From a virus: 52,142 bases of DNA. This document shows, one piece after another, positions 1-8,112 of this stretch. Under the pieces are notes generated by a model, which worked only from the letters and a program-made list of their open reading frames with translations, ran no database searches and was not told the DNA's origin. Position numbers and translations under genes: made by a program. The stretch is from positions 1 through 52,142 of IMG/VR virus record IMGVR_UViG_3300000525_000005, one strand, 5' to 3'. Numbering within the stretch: the first letter of the stretch is position 1; each line of letters starts with the position of its first letter.

Positions 1-183
1 GAGCCTTTAATGTGGAAGACTATGGAGGGTTATTTTATACAAATGACGGCTGAACTATTCAAAGAGTTTCAAGTTTTAATGATGCTAAATACTCAGCGTA
101 TTTATGAAAAAGCGGAATGGCATAAAGTAATGATGGGATCCATAGAGGATCCTTTAAGTTATGACTACTCTCAAAATTGGTAA
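1..183 (+). CDS. C-terminal end of an unidentified protein (partial)
   Basis: An open frame enters from the left edge and ends at the TAA at 181-183, giving the last 60 residues. The tail is rich in Met and aromatic residues and ends in YSQNW. I do not recognise it. It lies on the same strand as the lysis cassette and is followed by a strong terminator at 197-220, so it is probably the last gene of a late transcript that starts outside the window. A structural or tail-associated role is possible but not shown. Confidence 0.6.
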   Translation, partial: EPLMWKTMEGYFIQMTAELFKEFQVLMMLNTQRIYEKAEWHKVMMGSIEDPLSYDYSQNW

Positions 184-196
184 ATGTATAAATAAG

Positions 197-220
197 AAAC
201 CCTCCTAGTGAGGGTTTTTT
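197..220 (+). terminator. Intrinsic terminator after the partial gene
   Basis: The stem AAACCCTC/GAGGGTTT closes a short CTAGT loop and runs into six T residues. It sits 14 nt after the stop codon of the upstream gene and before the lysis cassette, as expected for a rho-independent terminator. Confidence 0.85.
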
Positions 221-297
221 ATTAGATAAATATTATGTACCAAGTAAGTATTACATATAGGATGTTATTTTATTCACGGGTATTTTATGGATTCTCT

Positions 298-753
298 ATG
301 AAACGAATTATACATAAACTGGGGCAAGGGAGAGCCTTCATATTTGGTTTACCAACAAAGAGTGTAGAGTTACTAAATGGTCTTTGTGCTTTCTTTTTCT
401 CAATGACGTTTCTAATAGCGGAAGCACTTACAAGCAGGTTTGAGATTTATAGAAACTTTATATATATAGACATGCCAGTAATTTGGATGGGTATGTTATT
501 AGTAAGTATTACACAGTTTAGGCTACTGTTTAGGGATACTCTTGAATCAAATATAGGTAGTGTTCTTATACTACGATTATCTTGTGTGGTGTGGTTTTCT
601 TGTGCTCTTCTATTTGGAGTTGATTCTCTTTTACTAAATACGGAATTTTTCACCTACTCTTCAATATCTTTTCTTTGTCTAATCGCTAGCTTAGAGCTTG
701 GCAATAGAAACAGTTACGAGGAATTACTAAGGAAAGAATGTAGGAATGATTAA
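298..753 (+). CDS. Small multi-pass membrane protein of the lysis cassette
   Basis: About 151 residues from the ATG at 298 (MKRIIHK...). The frame is open to an ATG at 235, which has no Shine-Dalgarno sequence; the 298 start has only a weak GGA upstream, so the start is uncertain. Four hydrophobic stretches are visible, beginning around LLNGLCAFFF, MPVIWMGMLLV, VLILRLSCVVWF and SSISFLCLIA, with a charged C-terminus. The stop overlaps the next start (TAATG), so it is cotranslated with the holin-like gene and the endolysin. A holin, antiholin or other lysis-membrane role is inferred from context only. I do not recognise the family. Confidence 0.65.
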   Translation: MKRIIHKLGQGRAFIFGLPTKSVELLNGLCAFFFSMTFLIAEALTSRFEIYRNFIYIDMPVIWMGMLLVSITQFRLLFRDTLESNIGSVLILRLSCVVWFSCALLFGVDSLLLNTEFFTYSSISFLCLIASLELGNRNSYEELLRKECRND

Positions 754-1127
754 TGGAAATTTATATATTAGCAATGCAGGTATTTATAGTACCTCAAGTG
801 ATTGCTGGATTTGTAGGGGGCTTATTAGGTATAGCTTCCATTTTTAGGAGTAATAAGGAGTTATATGGTTTAGAGCTTACTATTATATTTAGTTTGTTTG
901 GAATTTTAGTAGCAGGTTCTGTAGCAGAATACGCTTTTATGGTTAAAGAATTAGATTCAGTTATTCTACATATCGTATTAGGATCCCTAACAGGATTATT
1001 AGGCTCTTCAGGTATTGATGCATTAAGATTAACAGCTCCTAAGTTCATGCAGGACTTAGTAGATGATACAGGCCAGTCTCTTATTAAAAGGATTCTGGTA
1101 TTTCTCAAATTAAGGAAAGATGAATGA
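753..1127 (+). CDS. Putative holin
   Basis: A 124-residue protein with three predicted membrane segments (about residues 9-28, 40-63 and 70-91), glycine-rich turns (GFVGGLLG, LTGLLGSSG) and a charged C-terminal tail ending KLRKDE. Size, topology and position two genes before an endolysin fit a phage holin, which would form the inner-membrane lesion that releases the endolysin. Its start overlaps the upstream stop by one base and its stop overlaps the downstream start as ATGA, so translation is coupled on both sides. The family was not checked by search; it could instead be an antiholin. Confidence 0.6.
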   Translation: MEIYILAMQVFIVPQVIAGFVGGLLGIASIFRSNKELYGLELTIIFSLFGILVAGSVAEYAFMVKELDSVILHIVLGSLTGLLGSSGIDALRLTAPKFMQDLVDDTGQSLIKRILVFLKLRKDE

Positions 1128-1318
1128 GTATGGTAAGTAATTGGAAAGAAGTATATAAGTCATACGCAGTGTTATTCCCTGCTGTGGCTGTAGCAGCTAT
1201 AAACATATTAGATGCTAGTGTTAGTGCTAACTTAGTACCAACGTCTTTAATTCCTGTTGTGGTTATATTTACAGGCGGTTTAGGTTGGGTCATTAGACAA
1301 AACAATATAAGGAAGTAA
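1124..1318 (+). CDS. Small two-pass membrane protein of the lysis cassette
   Basis: 64 residues with two hydrophobic helices, around YAVLFPAVAVAAINIL and LIPVVVIFTGGLGWVI, and a basic C-terminus. It overlaps the preceding holin-like gene (ATGA) and ends one base before the endolysin start. This size and topology suit a second holin or an antiholin working with the neighbouring membrane proteins. No spanin-like lipobox or coiled coil is seen. The function is inferred from position. Confidence 0.6.
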   Translation: MSMVSNWKEVYKSYAVLFPAVAVAAINILDASVSANLVPTSLIPVVVIFTGGLGWVIRQNNIRK

Positions 1319-1319
1319 A

Positions 1320-1859
1320 ATGATTTTAGTTTCTGCTGGGCATTCAGATACTGACCCAGGTGCTGTGAACAAACATGATCGTAAAGAGGCTGATATAGCT
1401 CGTGATATGCGTAATATGGTTGCTCTATATCTTCGTAGAGATAGTAACTATAGAATTACGACTGATGGTATTAGTATGAACAACAAGCCATTAAGAGAAG
1501 CTGTACGATTAGTAGGTAAAGGGAAAGATGATATTGCTATTGAGTTTCATTGCAATGCCTTCCACAGTGAAGCTGCTAGGGGTACAGAGGCTCTTGCACA
1601 GTCAAAGGATAAAGAACTATCACAAATACTTTGTAAGGCTGTGTCAGAGGTTATGGACATTCCTGTACGTGGTAGTGATGGTGGTTGGAAGCATGAAGGC
1701 TCAGGTCAGCACAGTAGACTGGCTTTTGTTAGATCTGGTGGAATCATATTAGAACTATTTTTTATTACTAATCCATCTGAGTTAGCCACTTGGGATGCTA
1801 AGAAATGGTTAGTAGCAAAAAGAGTAGCAAAGGAAATCTTACTATTTGCTGATAAGTAG
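1320..1859 (+). CDS. Endolysin: N-acetylmuramoyl-L-alanine amidase (Amidase_3 type)
   Basis: A 179-residue zinc amidase predicted to cut the bond between N-acetylmuramic acid and L-alanine in peptidoglycan at lysis. Family landmarks are visible: SAGHSDTDPGA with H8, E23 in KEADIA, H77 in IEFHCNAF (the three usual zinc ligands), and E145 in GGIILELFFITNP, the usual catalytic glutamate. There is no signal peptide and no cell-wall-binding domain, so release probably depends on the holin-like proteins just upstream. It is the last gene of the + strand lysis cassette and is followed by a terminator at 1896-1921. N4 itself uses a different endolysin type (N-acetylmuramidase), so this gene differs from the N4 model. 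Confidence 0.92.
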   Translation: MILVSAGHSDTDPGAVNKHDRKEADIARDMRNMVALYLRRDSNYRITTDGISMNNKPLREAVRLVGKGKDDIAIEFHCNAFHSEAARGTEALAQSKDKELSQILCKAVSEVMDIPVRGSDGGWKHEGSGQHSRLAFVRSGGIILELFFITNPSELATWDAKKWLVAKRVAKEILLFADK

Positions 1860-1895
1860 TTATAATATAATCTCTCCTGAGTTAGAATTAATTAT

Positions 1896-1921
1896 AAAGC
1901 CCATTCCTTGAAATGGGCTTT
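1896..1921. terminator. Bidirectional terminator between convergent lysis and early/middle operons
   Basis: A perfect ten-base-pair stem AAAGCCCATT/AATGGGCTTT with a six-base loop. T-rich sequence follows on the + strand and A-rich sequence precedes it, so it can work in both directions. It separates the + strand endolysin gene from the end of the long - strand operon. Confidence 0.85.
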
Positions 1922-1942
1922 ATTTTGTCTATAGTTTGAGTA

Positions 1943-2284
1943 TTACTGTACTGCTTCAGCACGAATACTGGTACGTACTTCATCTAATCTTTTAGTAGCA
2001 TGTCCGATAAACTCTTCATTCATATCCATATCCAACATACCAAGCATTGCAACAGCTACTTCAGTATTAAGCTCTTTATCATCTTCTTCCAAAATAGTAC
2101 GGATTAAAGCTGAGGTCATAAGTTTAATGACTTCACCTTTATTAGGACTGGCTACCCAAAACGATACTGGTTTATCTTCTTGTTTAACTAAAGAGATGAC
2201 AGTCATATTCAAATCTTTAGTTACAGCGATATCATCAAATGCACTTTCTAAATGGTCTAATAGTACTTCTTGTGTATTACTCAT
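1943..2284 (-). CDS. Hypothetical protein, last gene of the early/middle operon
   Basis: 113 residues, acidic and helical, with no membrane segment or recognised motif. The start is preceded by AGAGAG, a modest ribosome binding site. It is the final gene before the two-way terminator and follows the Nudix gene by about 30 nt. I do not recognise the family. Confidence 0.7.
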   Translation of the reverse strand: MSNTQEVLLDHLESAFDDIAVTKDLNMTVISLVKQEDKPVSFWVASPNKGEVIKLMTSALIRTILEEDDKELNTEVAVAMLGMLDMDMNEEFIGHATKRLDEVRTSIRAEAVQ

Positions 2285-2314
2285 AATTATTTACTCTCTT
2301 CTTTGTTGGATGGT

Positions 2315-2950
2315 TTATACGTGCATTTCTTGTAGTTCGTCAATTAGAGACTGTGACCAGTTCTCATAACGGTGTTTCTCTGCTTCCATTTCAGGTAGGG
2401 TTTTCCATTCTGGTAAATGAATCTCTGAAGGATCAGGATCAACCATATCTGTAGAACTAAGCTCTATTGCATACACATAACCAGCATGCACTTGTCCTAC
2501 TTGGTTAGTATTATCCAATAAGAGTATATAATTCTCTATGAATTGAAATGGTTTAGTTAAATCAAGACGTAACTCTTCTTCAAGTTCACGCATGATACTT
2601 GGTGTTAGATTAAAGTTCTTCAAATCAATGTCACCAATATCTACATGCCCACCAAAACCACACGACAAAGAACCATGCAGACGATCTTCAGCACCTTTAG
2701 CTCTAGAGTAAGTTAGGATTTGATCACCACAACTGATCAGTACATAGGGAAGAACTTGAGGAAGTTGTTGAGCAATCCTGAATAGATCAGGATTTTTACT
2801 ATCTGCTACTTCACGAGAAAGAAAATGAAAATGTTTTTCGTCTACTTCAGCCATATTAAAGTCATAGACATTATTACCTTTAATTTTAGGAGGCATACCA
2901 ATTACTTCACTAAAAGATTTGCGTGTTACACATAATACTGGATTCATCAT
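2315..2950 (-). CDS. Nudix hydrolase-like protein
   Basis: 211 residues. The central part has a Nudix-type signature: a GFGGHVDIGD glycine-rich loop followed after a short insertion by RELEEEL, which supplies the metal-binding acidic residues of the REUXEE element. The arrangement (a LISCGDQILTYSR strand, then the GFGGH loop) recalls the phosphoesterase/MutT-like group COG4112. Nudix enzymes hydrolyse nucleoside diphosphates linked to another group; the substrate here is unknown, and nucleotide-pool cleaning during phage replication is one possibility. Two consecutive ATG codons mark the start, preceded by AGGTAAAATATTA. Confidence 0.8.
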   Translation of the reverse strand: MMNPVLCVTRKSFSEVIGMPPKIKGNNVYDFNMAEVDEKHFHFLSREVADSKNPDLFRIAQQLPQVLPYVLISCGDQILTYSRAKGAEDRLHGSLSCGFGGHVDIGDIDLKNFNLTPSIMRELEEELRLDLTKPFQFIENYILLLDNTNQVGQVHAGYVYAIELSSTDMVDPDPSEIHLPEWKTLPEMEAEKHRYENWSQSLIDELQEMHV

Positions 2951-3177
2951 TAATATTTTACCTTTGATTTGGCAACTCGTTGCCTGTTAAATGATATTAG
3001 CTCATCTACTTTTGAAGCATAAGCTAATGCGTCTTCTTTACAATGAATGACTTCATTGTTAAGTGTAATCCAACCTTTACCTCTATCAGTAAATACGGCA
3101 ACCAGTTCTCCGTTACCTACAATGATATTATCCTGTCCTGGAAATTGATCGTATTTAGCTGGATCTCTATGCCACAT
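2950..3177 (-). CDS. Hypothetical protein
   Basis: 75 residues with a basic C-terminus (RQRVAKSKVKY) and no recognised motif. A GGAG ribosome binding site precedes the ATG. The stop overlaps the Nudix start by one base (TAATG), so the two are probably cotranslated. It follows the C-terminal DNA polymerase gene after about 70 nt. Confidence 0.7.
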   Translation of the reverse strand: MWHRDPAKYDQFPGQDNIIVGNGELVAVFTDRGKGWITLNNEVIHCKEDALAYASKVDELISFNRQRVAKSKVKY

Positions 3178-3246
3178 AAACCTAACTCCAATGTAAACAA
3201 AAGTAATGTGAAGTTAGCACATACCTTGTTACAGAGGGGTTTTTAG

Positions 3247-3990
3247 TTACTTATTTAAGGCTAAGCTTAAGTGTTCCTTTAAATCAGACGTAGAAAGTCC
3301 ATTAGGTAGGGTTATAGGCGTTGCCCATGAAGGGTGATACAGATCCATCTCAGATTCTAGTTTGACCTTGTCATGGGCGATCTCAGGAAGTTCTTGCCAG
3401 CTCATTTCTTCTATCAAATTGTCATTGACCCATTTAAGTACATGTAGGTCATCTTTAATCATTAAATAGATAGCATCATGAATCAAAGAGACGGGGAATA
3501 TATCATAACGATATTCAGATACCCAGACCTTCTCCATGAACGCTACAGCAGCTCTATTATTCAATAGGCCATAACTCTGACCTGAGATAGCATTACCTAC
3601 GCTACGAGCCTCTGAGGAGCTTATAGTAGCTGTAGCACTATTACCTAGAATAGATCTGGCTAGTACAGGGGTTCTTACCCTTAAGCCAAATGCTACAGTG
3701 GCATATCCCAACTCACAGCACTCTTGTAGTTTACGAGCAGTCCAATCAGCAGACTCTTTATAGAGTGTGTGATAATTCTGAAAGATGGACTTGGATTCAT
3801 ACTCTGTAAAACCACAATTCTTCATAAGTCCTATGTGGGATCCTCCGTACGTAAGTAAAAAGGTAGGTTCTTTAGAAGCATCACGTACACTTTTAGAGTC
3901 CTTAACAATGCTGTTGATCTGGGATACGTTATATTCTTTGAGAGAGATTTCATTGATGGAATTAATATCACCTGTAATGAGAATCTCCAT
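3247..3990 (-). CDS. Split family A DNA polymerase, C-terminal fragment (motifs B and C)
   Basis: 247 residues forming the last third of the polymerase domain. Motif B (O helix) reads RDASKEPTFLLTYGG, matching R-x3-K-x3-F-x3-YG, and motif C is IHDAIY with the second catalytic aspartate. Motif A and the exonuclease are in the separate gene at 5830-8105. The fragment has its own ATG with a strong ribosome binding site (AAGGAGACATAATT), so it is translated as its own protein and should assemble with the N-terminal part in trans. Five small genes and an HNH-like gene lie between the two halves. The break falls in the variable stretch between motifs A and B. I see no intron core that would join it to the upstream part. 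Confidence 0.9.
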   Translation of the reverse strand: MEILITGDINSINEISLKEYNVSQINSIVKDSKSVRDASKEPTFLLTYGGSHIGLMKNCGFTEYESKSIFQNYHTLYKESADWTARKLQECCELGYATVAFGLRVRTPVLARSILGNSATATISSSEARSVGNAISGQSYGLLNNRAAVAFMEKVWVSEYRYDIFPVSLIHDAIYLMIKDDLHVLKWVNDNLIEEMSWQELPEIAHDKVKLESEMDLYHPSWATPITLPNGLSTSDLKEHLSLALNK

Positions 3991-3992
3991 AA

Positions 3993-4292
3993 TTATGTCT
4001 CCTTATCAAAACTACCCGTTAAAGGGATGACATCATAGTGAACCATACCATTATTAGTAAAGTCCTCTAAAGTGGTGGCATTACGGACAGAAGTAAGAAT
4101 ACGTTGAGCATACTCTGTTTCTTTAATGGCCCACTTATAATGTATATCATTAGAGAGGGTTTCAATTTCTTGTTCAAGACTAGTTATTAAATTATTTTGA
4201 ATGATATCAAAAGCAGTAGATGAATAAGCAGTCATTGCTGGTGATTGAATTTCTGTGTACTGGTCATACGTACCGTAGTGAATTATTTGCAT
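3993..4292 (-). CDS. Hypothetical protein between the polymerase fragments
   Basis: 99 residues, mostly helical and acidic, no recognised domain. The start at 4292 overlaps the stop of the upstream gene, and its end lies 2 nt from the polymerase C-fragment start. It is one of the genes that separate the two polymerase halves. Confidence 0.65.
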   Translation of the reverse strand: MQIIHYGTYDQYTEIQSPAMTAYSSTAFDIIQNNLITSLEQEIETLSNDIHYKWAIKETEYAQRILTSVRNATTLEDFTNNGMVHYDVIPLTGSFDKET

Positions 4293-4756
4293 TAGGTTTC
4301 CCTATAGTAGAATTTATTTTCACATTCAATACAGTGAAGATAATTCATTTGTGAGCAATCAGATTGTGGTACAACATCATTAGGAAGATTACAGTGAGGG
4401 CAGTAAGCTACTAAGCAACTGTCAGCTACTTTATACTGGTTTAAAACCAGCATTTGATTGTACAGATTAGAAGTTTCTGATTCTACATAATCTTTACCAC
4501 AGTTTATAGGAGTATCCCCATAATGAGATGTATGAAAACCAATTATCCAATGATCATTAGGTATATCATCATGTATTACTTCTTCTCTCATGTCTGAAGA
4601 GATACTAGACCAATTAAGGCCACCATGGACTGATACAGGGATATGCTCACAACTAACACCATACCAAGGACTAGATGGCGGCAAGACTAAGTAACCATTA
4701 CCCCATCCCTGTTCCCTATGAGTATTCCATGTATTTTCTACAATGAAAGTTTTCAT
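4292..4756 (-). CDS. Hypothetical protein with a possible C-terminal zinc ribbon
   Basis: 154 residues from the ATG at 4756 (MKTFIVENTW), preferred over an in-frame ATG 24 nt upstream because GGGGA lies about 10 nt before it and it overlaps the upstream stop as ATGA. The C-terminal part has paired cysteines, CPHC and CIEC about 26 residues apart, a possible zinc ribbon. The first residues (MKTF, Trp-Asn) resemble the neighbouring small MKTYT-type proteins, so the N-terminus may be related to them. Function unknown. Confidence 0.65.
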   Translation of the reverse strand: MKTFIVENTWNTHREQGWGNGYLVLPPSSPWYGVSCEHIPVSVHGGLNWSSISSDMREEVIHDDIPNDHWIIGFHTSHYGDTPINCGKDYVESETSNLYNQMLVLNQYKVADSCLVAYCPHCNLPNDVVPQSDCSQMNYLHCIECENKFYYRET

Positions 4757-4920
4757 GGCTGATCCCCGTATACAAAGCATTCAATATTCTCAGTGAACAT
4801 TCTAATGTCCTCATTATTAAAAGATTCCATGGCTTTATCTTTTGCCTCATCTTCAGTATCAGCATAAATAATGATAGTTCCTTCTTTATTCTCTGATATT
4901 AATACTTCATACTTATTCAT
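4753..4920 (-). CDS. Small protein of the MKTYT-like family, copy 3
   Basis: 55 residues (MNKYEVLISEN...). A good ribosome binding site, AGGAGATGAATC, precedes the ATG, and start and stop both overlap the neighbours as ATGA. It shares with the two genes upstream an opening beta strand (MxxYxVLI), a short turn, a second strand and a helix starting D/S-x-DEA. Function unknown. Confidence 0.65.
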   Translation of the reverse strand: MNKYEVLISENKEGTIIIYADTEDEAKDKAMESFNNEDIRMFTENIECFVYGDQP

Positions 4921-5093
4921 GATTCATCTCCTAGAATAAAGAATTCAACATGCTGGAAATCACCAGAGTCTAAGACATACTTCTCATCAGACCACTCATT
5001 TGAAACCATGTTCCAAGCTTCATCCCTTGATTCTGCTTCAATTTCCACTGTCTTTGAAGAAGTCTCTTCAATTAATACTGTATATGTTTTCAT
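4917..5093 (-). CDS. Small protein of the MKTYT-like family, copy 2
   Basis: 58 residues (MKTYTVLIEETSSK...). Same plan as its neighbours: MKTYT strand, a second strand (VEIEAES), then a helix starting RDEA. The ribosome binding site is weaker (AAGAAGG). The start lies 3 nt after the upstream stop, and the stop overlaps the next start (ATGA). Function unknown. Confidence 0.65.
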   Translation of the reverse strand: MKTYTVLIEETSSKTVEIEAESRDEAWNMVSNEWSDEKYVLDSGDFQHVEFFILGDES

Positions 5094-5096
5094 ATT

Positions 5097-5276
5097 TTAA
5101 TTGCCTTCTTCATTAATTAAAGTCACATTTCCACCATCATACGTAGCTTCCCTTAAATCCATATTAAAAGTATCTTGGTATGTTTGAGCATCATCATAAG
5201 CTTCTTCCGCAGAGTTAGCAGAAAATGTTCGTTCTACATTCCAAGTTTCTGATATTTTAAAAGTATATGTTTTCAT
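5097..5276 (-). CDS. Small protein of the MKTYT-like family, copy 1
   Basis: 59 residues from the ATG at 5276 (MKTYTFKISETW...). A start further upstream at 5315 would overlap the HNH-like gene and lacks a ribosome binding site, while AAAGGA lies 7 nt before 5276. The helix start SAEEAYDDAQ aligns with RDEA and EDEA of the next two genes, so these look like tandem duplicates. Function unknown; small acidic proteins of this kind are common among phage early genes. Confidence 0.7.
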   Translation of the reverse strand: MKTYTFKISETWNVERTFSANSAEEAYDDAQTYQDTFNMDLREATYDGGNVTLINEEGN

Positions 5277-5293
5277 ACTGTTTCCTTTTATGT

Positions 5294-5833
5294 TTAAGTA
5301 TCTGAGTATTTCCATATAAAATTACCAGCAGTTTTTAATTTACCTTTGGCACACTTAACAATAGATGGATGAGTAACACCTGTCCTTTCTGATGCAATAG
5401 TTATAGAAGCATAGGAATCTATATACTCACTATCTAAAGTGTACTGACTAACGCTACGAACAGGGTAGCTAACAGTAGATTGAATTTTAGAGCTATTACG
5501 ATTATCCCAATAAAGGTTATCTGCATGTATGTTATGTAAATTACCATCAATATAGGTTAGGTACTTATAGCTATAGGGGTTATCCATAAACTGTTCAGCT
5601 ACCAAATGGGCTACCTTTTCGCTTGATGATTTACCTAAGTAATAAAGATGAACCCTAGGAAACTTACCTGTAAAGTCTAGTTTCCTAGAATTACCATAGA
5701 AGTTAGGTGAAATAGACCTCATCTCACCGTTACGATTAATGGCATAAGCAATGGTGTACCTTTTAACATGGTAAAACTGATCGTCAGGATGTACCTGACT
5801 ATTGGTAAAATTAACGGGTCTAGAAATTATCAT
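5294..5833 (-). CDS. HNH/NUMOD1-type endonuclease, probably degenerate, inserted in the split polymerase locus
   Basis: 179 residues. The middle resembles an HNH_3 nuclease core: YIDGNLHNIHADNLYW compares with the usual HxDGNxxNNxxxNLxW. The first histidine, normally in NHIDGN, is tyrosine here (TYIDGN), so cleavage activity may be lost. The C-terminal part, from VRSVSQYTLDSEYIDSYAS on, resembles a NUMOD1 DNA-binding repeat (helix-turn with a final FIWKY). The start overlaps the stop of the N-terminal polymerase part (ATGA). It lies exactly at the second break of the polymerase gene, which suggests that a homing gene caused the split. Confidence 0.75.
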   Translation of the reverse strand: MIISRPVNFTNSQVHPDDQFYHVKRYTIAYAINRNGEMRSISPNFYGNSRKLDFTGKFPRVHLYYLGKSSSEKVAHLVAEQFMDNPYSYKYLTYIDGNLHNIHADNLYWDNRNSSKIQSTVSYPVRSVSQYTLDSEYIDSYASITIASERTGVTHPSIVKCAKGKLKTAGNFIWKYSDT

Positions 5834-8105
5834 TTTATATCCTTAAACTTGTTATAGAATTCAATGGCACTATAAGTAGTACCATCATGATTTATAGTGT
5901 CTGTATCTTTAAAGGATAAGCCATTCACTTCAAAGCAGCGTTCTGTAGTAGCTTGTTGGACATTAGGAAGTTTATCAGGCCAATAGGTATGTGCTCTAAG
6001 AGCATGGCCGTCATACCCGTCAATGTAGACTTTTATCTTATTTTTATCTTTAGTTAGTAGAGCATTGATTCTATCTTCTACAATTATGTTCGCTACAGTT
6101 CGTTAGGTTGTAACCGTGGGCTAACCACTGCTATACGTCACCACATAGTTCAGACTATATCTTCACCTTCAGCATTACCTGTTTAGGTGTCCTCCGCTTC
6201 GGATCACTTGACCCTACTCCCCAATGGGATAGTCGTTAAACGTCCAAGTACTTAGTACAAGTTTCGCTTGGTATTGTCTCGTTGAGAGTTCTACCAAATT
6301 CAAAGGATTTAACACAATACATTTCTGTACTGTTCGCCTAGATTTAAGCTAGAGAAATCAGCTCCTACGAATAAATAACCCTTTGGGGGTTTAAAGCAGG
6401 ATTTAACCGCTTTTCCATATTTACTCCCTCCAGATGGTAAATTCTGAAGGTTAATCTTAGAGCTAGACATCCTACCAGAAAGTGTACCGTTGAGATTGAA
6501 GTTACCATGTAAGTAATGCCATCCACCTTTTTTAAATGATTCCTTGAATGCTGGTATGAAAGTGCTAAGAATCTTATCAACTTGGCTTAAGTTAATTAGA
6601 GACTCAAGTAATTCCTTAATCTCATCATCCTTAGTATGATTAATGAGCTTGGCTAGTATCTTAGCACCAGTAGCAGGATTCTTGGTAGGGGTGAAGTCAA
6701 TCTCAGGTAATTGTAATACCTCATAAAGAAGTACTTGTAATTGGTTAGGACTGCTAGGATTGAAAACCATATCATTAACCTTATCCATACCATGTACTTT
6801 GGTTTTTAGTTTAGAGTTAATATCTGCAAGAGCATTAACTTGTATAGTATGAATAGCATCTTTGGTATATTTACTATCTAAGACAATATCTAGATTCTGA
6901 TTACTTAAATTTAATAAGTAGGCTTCAGTTTCTTTAACTTGACCCATATCAATAGGCATACCCATTAGCTCCATCTGAACGATAAGCTTAATACTAGGTA
7001 ACATAATTTCTTCATAGATCCCTAACTGATCATCTTTGAGCATCATAGGATAGTACTTGTTGAATACATAATAAGTAGCTACACAGTCTTCTACATTATA
7101 AATTAGTAATTCATCTACTGGTATTTTAGAGATATCAGTAACATCAATACCCCAATTACCCATGTAAGGTTGGGCTAGTACTTTTAAACCAAGTTCATTA
7201 CCTGCTGTAGTATTGGTAGCTAAGTAAGCAATAATCTTAGTGTCGTGTATGTTCTTACACATAACGTCTAGTCCATGAAGCATACCTCTATAGTCTAGTG
7301 GATGTTTCATAAAACAGTTAAAGATAATCTGTTTGATATCAAAAGTTGCATTATGATAGATAACCTTACCGGTATATCTTTCAAAGAATCTCTTAATAAG
7401 GGTATGAATTTTACTGGTGTCATAAGCTTTATGTTTAATATGGGCTGATAGTCCAGACCTCTCATTCCATGCAAATGCAATAGAACCTAAACCACCTTCA
7501 TTAAGTTTTAAGCCATAAGTCTCAACATCACAAGTGATTGTAGGTTTGTTATGTAAGCCGTCTAAGGCCAGTTGAAAGGCTTCAAGGTCAGTATTCTGAT
7601 AGTACTGAGGGTCTAACAGAACATCTTCACCTAGAGGTACTAGAGTACCATTGATATGATTGGCTAATGTCTCAATAGACATATCAATTTTATGAATCTG
7701 ATTTGGATTATGTAAAAGTACACCGTAATTTAAACCATAACAAATAGATATATGAGTGAATCCTTTAACTGAGCAAGGTAATACATATCCTGTATGTTGT
7801 TCTGCTTTACGCTCACCAGTTAATACTTTGAAGTAAGCAGCATCAGCTACAAAGACTGTAGTGATACCTAGTTTAACTAAAGCTGGTAATAGGTAGGAGA
7901 GGTATTTTTTGGCTTGTGTAGCAGTAACCTTGTCGTTAGGGTAATGTAAATCAAATGCAATTAATTGATCTAAAGCAACTCCTAACTTTACAAGTGGGTC
8001 TACGTAATAGTTCTTAATCTTATCTGGTTTAAAGTATTTCTCTTTGATAAGAATAGCCACTTGGTATTCTTCTTCTAAGTTTCCTGCAAAAGTAGCATGA
8101 TTCAT
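5830..8105 (-). CDS. Split family A DNA polymerase, N-terminal part (exonuclease plus motif A), interrupted by a group I intron
   Basis: Spliced as 8105-6347 joined to 6080-5830, giving 669 residues. The 3'-5' exonuclease shows CDVETYGL (D193, E195), HNATFD and NVEDCVAT. The polymerase part has SGRMSSSKINLQNLP and motif A ADFSSLEDRIN with catalytic D583. Unspliced, the frame ends 11 codons after motif A, so splicing is needed. Exon 2 continues INALLTKDKNK and ends FYNKFKDIK at a TGA that overlaps the HNH-like start. Motifs B and C are in the separate gene at 3247-3990. Both exon lengths are frame-consistent. This is the N4 gp39-type replicative polymerase. AGGA precedes the ATG at close spacing. 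Confidence 0.92.
6081..6346 (-). mobile_element. Group I intron (266 nt, no ORF) in DNA polymerase motif A
   Basis: The 5' exon ends in T and the intron ends in G, as group I introns require, and removing 6346-6081 restores an unbroken ADFSSLEDRIN. A P7-type pairing is visible: GACTAT (sense, 6234-6229) with ATAGTC inside GATATAGTC (sense, 6158-6153). The sense strand also carries AACTCTCA near the start of the core, shared with the intron at 13768-14651. There is no room for a homing gene, so it is a minimal intron. The full fold was not computed, and a repeated TTA/GTA at the borders leaves two bases of ambiguity that only the U/G rule resolves. Confidence 0.87.
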
Positions 8106-8112
8106 AATAATC

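Noticed and set aside
3991-5829. A second, large group I intron joining the two polymerase parts
   Set aside because: The upstream part ends in an ATGA overlap with the HNH-like gene, the downstream part has its own strong ribosome binding site, the interval is filled with several well-started genes, and I found no P7-like pairing. A split gene is the simpler reading.
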